Positions 33,639 to 35,744 of a stretch of 35,744 bases of DNA are shown one piece after another. The translations under genes were made by a program, and so were the position numbers. Below the pieces are notes generated by a model. The model ran no database searches. It saw only the letters and a list, made by a program, of their open reading frames with translations, and was not told the DNA's origin. Where the stretch lies: assembly GCA_964526965.1 (NCBI GenBank), contig CAZGML010000028.1:1-35744 (forward strand). Direction: 5' to 3'. Positions within the stretch are counted from its first letter, which is position 1. Every line of letters begins with the position of its first letter. This DNA is from UBA6265 sp964526965. GTDB taxonomy: Bacteria; Chloroflexota; Chloroflexia; Thermomicrobiales; UBA6265.

Positions 33639-34543
33639 GTTTGCTCCGCTTCGTTGGGCGCCGCTGAAAGCAACGTCCCATACATCTGATAATCATCCTT
33701 CGTGGATCGCCGGAAGCCGGCGCGCTCATACAGCCGCTGGCTAACCGGGTTGCCCTGCTGGGTGCTGAGCGCTGCGTGCCGCAATCCCATGCGAGCCATG
33801 CGCTGCATGGCGACATTCAGCGTTTCCGCACCGAGCTTCCTGCCCTGGAACTTCGGATGCACAGCTATGCGATCCAGATGTCCCAATTGATGAAAGTACG
33901 TGGTTCCGTAATAGCTGGCGACTTCGCCATCGATCAAACCGGCCCAAACTTCCACGGCTGGCTGGCTCATCCACCAGTGGAACTCGCCGGGCATATTGCG
34001 CCATATCCACGGAAAAGCGGCGTGATCGGTCGCGATCAGTTGTGTCATCAACCCGGAATCGTCCAGCGTCACCGGCACGAAATCCTGCTGTGGGGAATCA
34101 ACGGCATCGAGAAAATCCCCGACTCGTTCGTGTCGATAGGCAATGATGGTTTCCATCAGCTCCATGCCGTTGCGTGTGTAGAAGATCGGGCGGCGTCGCT
34201 CGAAGGTCTCTGCAGTAATGCAGGCTGCGAACGCCTGTTTATCGGCGGCGTTGAATACGGCGTGGATGAGTGCCGACTCGTGGTGAAAGGCGCTTACCTC
34301 GCGCAGGCTAATGATGTCGTGCCGGTGGCGCCAGGGCACAACCAGCACGTACTCGCCGCTGCGAGGGTGCCACTGACTCAAACCCGGCAACGCCGAGATG
34401 GCCCGGTAGGCCTCTTCCTCCTGCAAGCGACTGTGAAGATGAAGGCGTAGTGTGGGGAGGTCGTCTTCGGTCAGCGCGACGATCCCGTTTGGGTCGTCGG
34501 CCTCGCGTTGAGCCTGGTTGAGAAGTGATCGGAGCGGTGCCAC
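33635..34543 (-). CDS. GNAT family acetyltransferase
   Basis: A 302-residue protein. The C-terminal half (about 160-290) is a GNAT domain: VWAGLIDGEVASYYG, the acetyl-CoA-binding DRIAVHPKFQGRKLGAETL with the pyrophosphate loop QGRKLG, and the late strand NPVSQRLYERAGF. The N-terminal half (about 1-150) has no motif I know and carries many His and aromatic residues. It may be a second, degenerate GNAT domain, as in two-domain family members. The stop overlaps the aroC start (ATGA). Substrate unknown. A small hairpin upstream (34569-34585) separates it from the P-loop gene. Confidence 0.85.
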   Translation of the reverse strand: MAPLRSLLNQAQREADDPNGIVALTEDDLPTLRLHLHSRLQEEEAYRAISALPGLSQWHPRSGEYVLVVPWRHRHDIISLREVSAFHHESALIHAVFNAADKQAFAACITAETFERRRPIFYTRNGMELMETIIAYRHERVGDFLDAVDSPQQDFVPVTLDDSGLMTQLIATDHAAFPWIWRNMPGEFHWWMSQPAVEVWAGLIDGEVASYYGTTYFHQLGHLDRIAVHPKFQGRKLGAETLNVAMQRMARMGLRHAALSTQQGNPVSQRLYERAGFRRSTKDDYQMYGTLLSAAPNEAEQT

Positions 34544-34568
34544 AGCAAATCCGGACGGAGCAAGCGAA

Positions 34569-34585
34569 GAGGCAGTTCCTGCCTC
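34569..34585 (-). terminator. Small hairpin between the P-loop gene and the GNAT gene
   Basis: A perfect 7-bp stem (GAGGCAG/CTGCCTC) with a 3-base loop, followed on the minus strand by TTCGCTTG. Weak as a terminator. Confidence 0.4.
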
Positions 34586-34632
34586 GTAATCATCCTGCTA
34601 GTCTACCGTAGCGCGTTGTATCTGTGGATATG

Positions 34633-35013
34633 TCACTGGTCGCCATCAGCATCGAAGTCGTTAATCAGATCGACAACAATGCCGTACACGCCCTCGGCGT
34701 CGTGTTCGGCGGTGTCGATAATCAGGTCAGCTGCGTCGTAGGCCGATTTCAGGCGTTTATGCTGGCGCTCGTACACGGCTTCGAGCCAGTTGGGGCTCCG
34801 CCGTTCCCGCACGACTTCCAGGCTCACATCGAGTGCGATGAGCAAATCGGGATTGCGACTCTTCCACAGATCGCGAACAGCGCTATGTTCCTGGGCGATT
34901 GCGTGGGCGTCGTATCCGTTTTCTCGCAGGCGTGATACAAGCGTGGACTTGCCACTGGCACATGGCCCTACAACCGCGACCTTTGGGGATCGCTGACCGC
35001 TACTGTTGCTCAT
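34633..35013 (-). CDS. Small P-loop nucleotide-binding protein
   Basis: A 126-residue protein with a Walker A motif GPCASGKST at about residues 16-24 (general form GxxxxGKS/T) and the early beta strand KVAVVG before it. The rest is compact: DLLIALDVSLEVVRERR resembles the second strand and lid-like basic helix of small kinases, and ADLIIDTAEHD a later strand. It is smaller than standard nucleotide kinases and lacks an obvious substrate site. The start overlaps the stop of the SpoIIE-like phosphatase (ATGA), with no good binding site of its own, so it depends on coupled translation. This pairing hints at a joint role in signalling, but that is inference. Confidence 0.75.
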   Translation of the reverse strand: MSNSSGQRSPKVAVVGPCASGKSTLVSRLRENGYDAHAIAQEHSAVRDLWKSRNPDLLIALDVSLEVVRERRSPNWLEAVYERQHKRLKSAYDAADLIIDTAEHDAEGVYGIVVDLINDFDADGDQ

Positions 35014-35744
35014 GTCACCGGAAAGGTTGCCTGCATTCGGTTGATCGCCATTTGGTCTATCTCCTTCGACACTGCCAACACCACCACAGCGGTGTCATCG
35101 CCGGGGCGGTTATTATCACGCATGCGAGCATGATCCAGCACCATATCGGCGATCTCCTGGGCGGTGTGCCCATTGCCTAGCACCCTGGACGCCAGCGCCT
35201 GGAAATCGATCGGCTCTAGTTGCTGTCGAAATCCGGAATGCGTAACACCATCGGTGAACAGCACCAACACCACGCCATCCTCGGCGGGGAAGGATTGTAC
35301 CGCCGGTTTCGTGAACTTCGTGCGGCCAATCGGCCCCGAATCCATCGGCACCACTGATGTCTCGCCATTGCGGCGGAGAAGCATCGGCGAATCGGCGTTG
35401 CGGGTCACCACAACTTCGCGCGTTTGCAAATCGACGGAGACGAGATCGAGCGTGGCGGAGACTTGCCCGTGCCGATACGCGAACAGGAAATCATGGGTGG
35501 CGCGGGCGACCGCTCCATCCCGCACGCCATCTTTCACCATGCCAACAGCGCGGGCGGAGAGCATGAGGCTCAGGGTTTTGGCGGCCTTGCCGCTGCCCTG
35601 CCCGTCTATCATAACGATGCTGAAACCGCCGCCGGGACGTTCCACCACCTCGACCGTGTCGCCGCTGGCGCGACTGGCGTATTTGTGCGTCTTGGCGACC
35701 GCAACATCGATGGTGAGAAATTCCTGATCCAGCAGCTTCACGGG
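35010..35744 (-). CDS. SpoIIE-type PP2C serine phosphatase (5' end at the window edge)
   Basis: At least 243 residues of a stand-alone PP2C-like domain of the SpoIIE/RsbU type, enzymes that usually dephosphorylate anti-sigma factor antagonists. Metal-binding acidic residues are visible in MIDGQGSGKAAK (Asp near 46), LFTDGVTHSG and RPGDDTAVVVL. The loop is DGQGSG instead of the common DGMGHG. A GTG start at 35741 gives this length, but only 3 bases remain beyond it and the frame is still open, so a longer N-terminus is possible. No anti-sigma factor or STAS-domain gene is in view. The stop overlaps the P-loop gene start by 4 bases. Confidence 0.88.
   Translation of the reverse strand, partial: PVKLLDQEFLTIDVAVAKTHKYASRASGDTVEVVERPGGGFSIVMIDGQGSGKAAKTLSLMLSARAVGMVKDGVRDGAVARATHDFLFAYRHGQVSATLDLVSVDLQTREVVVTRNADSPMLLRRNGETSVVPMDSGPIGRTKFTKPAVQSFPAEDGVVLVLFTDGVTHSGFRQQLEPIDFQALASRVLGNGHTAQEIADMVLDHARMRDNNRPGDDTAVVVLAVSKEIDQMAINRMQATFPVT

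Overview
The window is a 35.7 kb piece of a draft bacterial scaffold, since it contains three runs of exactly 100 N. It carries about 27 protein-coding genes, no RNA genes that I can recognise, and no transposase, phage or CRISPR genes. The gene set suggests a Gram-positive-like, probably monoderm bacterium with moderately high GC: an LPXTG-anchored collagen-like protein, Tat-exported family 5 solute-binding proteins, two group 1/2 sigma-70 factors and a SpoIIE-type phosphatase. My best guess is Chloroflexota (Thermomicrobia-like), but this is inference from style and content and has not been tested by any search.

Left part (1-15.2 kb) is mostly housekeeping: a truncated unknown gene, an ABC-F ATPase meeting polyphosphate kinase tail to tail with no spacer, ftsH, a compact rsgA / unknown / FdhD-like operon, a stand-alone A-type iron-sulfur carrier with its own promoter, a first sigma factor behind a long structured leader, obgE, a second (probably primary) sigma factor, and lysA. 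Middle part (15.3-17.9 kb): a RarD-like transporter and a surface collagen-like protein with three Gly-X-Y blocks separated by related cysteine-bearing linkers and ending in LPETG.

Right part (17.9-35.7 kb) is entirely on the minus strand. Reading in the direction of transcription: SpoIIE-type phosphatase, small P-loop protein, GNAT acetyltransferase, aroC (cut by a gap), aldehyde dehydrogenase, a gap, three tandem paralogous Tat-exported solute-binding proteins, one permease pair (dppB broken by a gap, dppC), a YciI-like protein, mutS, a multi-membrane-span GT-C-like protein and mutY. Several junctions are 4-base ATGA overlaps. The three binding proteins appear to share one permease pair, and no ATPase gene for that transporter is present here.

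The most unusual items are (i) the modular collagen-like LPXTG protein, (ii) the binding-protein triplication together with a set of interleaved, mutually exclusive inverted repeats (including a perfect 18-bp arm pair) and an operator-like direct repeat between the first two copies, (iii) an FdhD-family protein without the catalytic CxxC, and (iv) two primary-type sigma factors within about 4 kb. I found no clearly complete novel defence or mobile system.
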